A DNA stretch of 8,337 bases from an uncultured beta proteobacterium (GTDB taxonomy: Bacteria; Pseudomonadota; Gammaproteobacteria; Burkholderiales; Burkholderiaceae): assembly GCA_903938955.1 (NCBI GenBank), contig CAJAFJ010000193.1, positions 1 through 8,337 on the forward strand, in the 5' to 3' direction. This document shows, piece after piece, positions 6,549 to 8,337 of the stretch (its first letter is position 1; every line of letters starts with the position of its first letter). The notes below the pieces were generated by a model. The model was not told the DNA's origin. It saw only the letters and a list, made by a program, of their open reading frames with translations, and did no database searches. The position numbers and the translations under genes were made by a program.

Positions 6549-7457
6549 TTAGATCACGTTTTTGTAAGATTGCTCAATCAGACCGACGACATACTCCAGA
6601 TCATTGAGGGACTTCAAATACACGCGCCGATTCATGGTCCAGTTGTACCCGTCAGGAATCTTCTCAACCAGTTCCCTGGGGTCTGTATATGCAATGGGAC
6701 GAAGGTGAATTTTTAACTGCTTTTGACCGATGTGAATCTCGGCGAAGTTGTTTCCCATTCTGTAGCCAACATAAGATCCCGTTGGGTTTTCCGTGACTGA
6801 ATCATCAATGGCGACTATTCGCTCACGCAACTCGGCAAAGAGCGCTTTGGTATCGTCAGCCGCCTTGGACAGCAGGACATCCAAGGCGGTGTCGGCACCG
6901 TTTGTGGACTTTGTGTCACCGATGGCAAACGTCGTTGCCGATGGTGTGCTGGATACCGCTTCTGGCACGTTGACCGGCTCCAGCGCAAAGACTCCATCTT
7001 CATAGTAACGGTAGCGCATGAGTTCAATTCGCAGGGGGACAACTTCTACCGTATCAATATCAAATTTGCTGTACGACTCTGCAATGCAGATCACACGCGG
7101 GTTGTGCCAGTCCAGTTTGATCTTGTCGGCTATGTCCTGGCCCAGTTTGTCGATCATCAGTTTTTCAAAAAAACCCGGTTTTTGGGTTTTTAACCATTTC
7201 AGGTAAGACAAGGACTGGTTGATGACGTTGTCGTTCTTGTTGCGCTTGTATTCAATGATGACCGGAGATCCATTGGTATCTACTGCCAGTGTGTCAATGC
7301 GGCCGCCAAAAGTGGTTGTGTATTCAGTGGCCAGGAAAAGCAGATCCAGAACCTCGACCAAGTTGGCCTCGACGAGTGTTTGTAAATTTTTTTCTTTGTC
7401 TAGCGGCAGGTTATTGAGTTTTTTAAGCTTTGGGCCGGAGATTTTGAAGATGGGCAT
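6549..7457 (-). CDS. PD-(D/E)XK nuclease-like protein with C-terminal DUF5655-type domain
   Basis: This 302-aa soluble protein has no signal peptide or membrane segment. Residues about 20-100 show a PD-(D/E)XK nuclease core: Glu30 (LVEANLVEVL), Asp55 (GGRIDTLAV), Glu69 and Lys71 (VIIEYKR), and Gln81 with Tyr85 (NQSLSYLKWL). This resembles the DUF91/NucS-type catalytic domain. Residues about 190-302 look like DUF5655: a helical part, then GYRMGNNFAEIHIGQKQLKIHL and the terminal DGYNWTMNRRVYL. The middle (about 165-195) is low-complexity in Ser and Thr. The stop of the upstream BRO-N gene lies two bases before this ATG, so translation is probably coupled. Base composition is clearly lower in GC than in the hydrogenase genes (25/60 G+C at 7021-7080 against 43/60 at 1441-1500), which suggests transfer. 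The biological role is unknown; a DNA nuclease is the likeliest activity. Confidence 0.85.
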   Translation of the reverse strand: MPIFKISGPKLKKLNNLPLDKEKNLQTLVEANLVEVLDLLFLATEYTTTFGGRIDTLAVDTNGSPVIIEYKRNKNDNVINQSLSYLKWLKTQKPGFFEKLMIDKLGQDIADKIKLDWHNPRVICIAESYSKFDIDTVEVVPLRIELMRYRYYEDGVFALEPVNVPEAVSSTPSATTFAIGDTKSTNGADTALDVLLSKAADDTKALFAELRERIVAIDDSVTENPTGSYVGYRMGNNFAEIHIGQKQLKIHLRPIAYTDPRELVEKIPDGYNWTMNRRVYLKSLNDLEYVVGLIEQSYKNVI

Positions 7458-7459
7458 AG

Positions 7460-8337
7460 TCAGGACTTTTTCTGGCGGACACGGGTTTTTGGCTTGACCG
7501 GGGTGCCGCCTTCGAGCCGCTCGGGGTTGGCGGGGGCGGGCAGGTAGTTGTCTTGACTGAGCACCGGCTGGCCGGTTTTTACTTCCAGCGCCCTGCGTGC
7601 GTTGCCGGCAATAGTGCCACCCTCGACCGCCGACGTGCGGTTTTCATCAAACCCCAGGGCATCGCTGCGGCGCGTGATTTCTGTGGTGCTGGCTTCGCCC
7701 AGCATGGTGAAGATTAGCTCCAGATCAGTCATGTGGTCGCGTAGGTTGTTGCCGGTTTTGACTTGATCGAGCTTCTTCAGTTGGCTGTGTTCACTGGGTG
7801 TGATACCAAAGGTGGCGCGGGCGATTTCAGCGGTCAGGATGGAATACTCGCGGCCTTCAGCTACGCCGCGCGCCTTCCACTCGTCGGTCAGTTCCCCGCG
7901 CACGGTGATGGAGCGCAACCGCTTCTCGATCCACGCCTGCGGATAGCCTTTGGCTTGGTACAGCTCGCGGGCGCGGGCGCTGGCGAGTTCGGGGTTTTCG
8001 ATTTCTTTCACCCGCTCATAGCCGACCTGCGCCAGCCAGCGCTTAAAGGGCTCGGCTTTGGGGGAAGGGATGGACTGGATGATGCGGAACAGGCCTTCGG
8101 TGTTGGCGCAGTTTGTTTCGCGCATCTTTCCGTCCGCGGCTAATAGCGCAAGGGGGGTACAAGTTGTACCCCAGTTGGCATCAAGTGCGGCGTCGCGGCT
8201 GCGCATTTTCTTGATGTATTGCCTGGGGTCAGCCGAGTCGGTCAACACGGTGATGACATCCACCAAGGAAAACCACCACTCTTCGTTATGCCAAGTCCGG
8301 CGAATGCCGGTTTCATGAAAAACGGCGATGTGGTGGG
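7460..8337 (-). CDS. BRO-N domain protein (phage antirepressor-like), 5' end outside window
   Basis: At least 291 residues are visible and the frame stays open to the right edge, so the gene starts outside the window. The TTG at 8266 is not its real start, because 23 upstream codons (IAVFHETGIRRTWHNEEWWF and flanks) form the conserved beginning of the BRO-N domain. The BRO-N part includes DVITVLTDSADPRQYIKKMR, then GKMRETNCANTEGLFRIIQS and KAEPFKRWLAQVGYERVKEI. The C-terminal half (ITPSEHSQLKKL, LRDHMTDLELIFTMLGEAST, GGTIAGNARRALE) resembles the tail of DinD-like proteins, and the final residues are basic. BRO-N domains occur in phage antirepressors and viral DNA-binding proteins, so DNA binding is likely. 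This family also occurs on chromosomes outside prophages, and no phage structural gene is seen here. Whether it regulates the two nuclease genes downstream is conjecture. Confidence 0.88.
   Translation of the reverse strand, partial: HHIAVFHETGIRRTWHNEEWWFSLVDVITVLTDSADPRQYIKKMRSRDAALDANWGTTCTPLALLAADGKMRETNCANTEGLFRIIQSIPSPKAEPFKRWLAQVGYERVKEIENPELASARARELYQAKGYPQAWIEKRLRSITVRGELTDEWKARGVAEGREYSILTAEIARATFGITPSEHSQLKKLDQVKTGNNLRDHMTDLELIFTMLGEASTTEITRRSDALGFDENRTSAVEGGTIAGNARRALEVKTGQPVLSQDNYLPAPANPERLEGGTPVKPKTRVRQKKS
8154..8172. repeat. 19-bp palindrome inside the BRO-N gene
   Basis: GGGGTACAA and TTGTACCCC are perfect inverted copies around a single central G. The site encodes part of WGTTCTP in the BRO-N protein. 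A 9-bp arm is only mildly unexpected by chance in 8 kb, so this may be an accident of codon use. An operator, possibly autoregulatory, is the alternative. Confidence 0.5.

Noticed and set aside
7460..8337. Prophage region, because of the BRO-N protein.
   Set aside because: No integrase, structural, lysis or att-like sequence is visible, and BRO-N proteins of this type also occur outside prophages.

Overview
The window reads as a chromosomal segment of a high-GC betaproteobacterium. It is most likely a Comamonadaceae-type organism (Rhodoferax, Polaromonas or Acidovorax relatives). That placement is inferred from the style of the Hox and RuvC proteins and from an intergenic repeat that I associate from memory with this family. 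Every gene I accept lies on the minus strand, so in transcription order the window runs from its right end to its left end. No stretch over 300 bases lacks a gene.

Left half (1-4653): a compact operon for a soluble, bidirectional NAD(H)-linked [NiFe] hydrogenase (group 3d). The order is hoxF, hoxU, hoxY, hoxH and then the first ten codons of a maturation protease, probably hoxW. HoxF and HoxU form the NADH-oxidoreductase (diaphorase) half. HoxY and HoxH form the hydrogen-activating half. The protease would trim the HoxH C-terminus after nickel insertion. Three of the four gene junctions are 4-base ATGA overlaps, and the fourth is an 18-base gap carrying a ribosome binding site. A plausible sigma70-type promoter and a perfect 7-bp hairpin lie just upstream of hoxF.

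Middle (4654-5426): ruvC, encoding the Holliday junction resolvase with all four catalytic acidic residues, stands directly upstream of the hydrogenase operon and not next to ruvA/ruvB. The ruvC leader consists largely of a candidate dispersed repeat.

Right part (5427-8337): a three-gene run that looks like accessory DNA. In transcription order it holds a BRO-N-domain protein whose 5' end lies beyond the window, a PD-(D/E)XK nuclease-like protein with a C-terminal DUF5655-type domain, and a YhcG/DUF1016-type PD-(D/E)XK nuclease-like protein. The gaps are 2 and 24 bases, so the genes are probably co-transcribed. Two predicted nucleases beside a BRO-N protein, with a visibly lower-GC central gene, suggest a horizontally acquired module with a possible defence or mobile-element role. 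This is inference. Two perfect palindromes lie inside its coding sequences.

The hydrogenase operon and ruvC are well-known families. The least understood part is the BRO-N/DUF5655/DUF1016 cassette.
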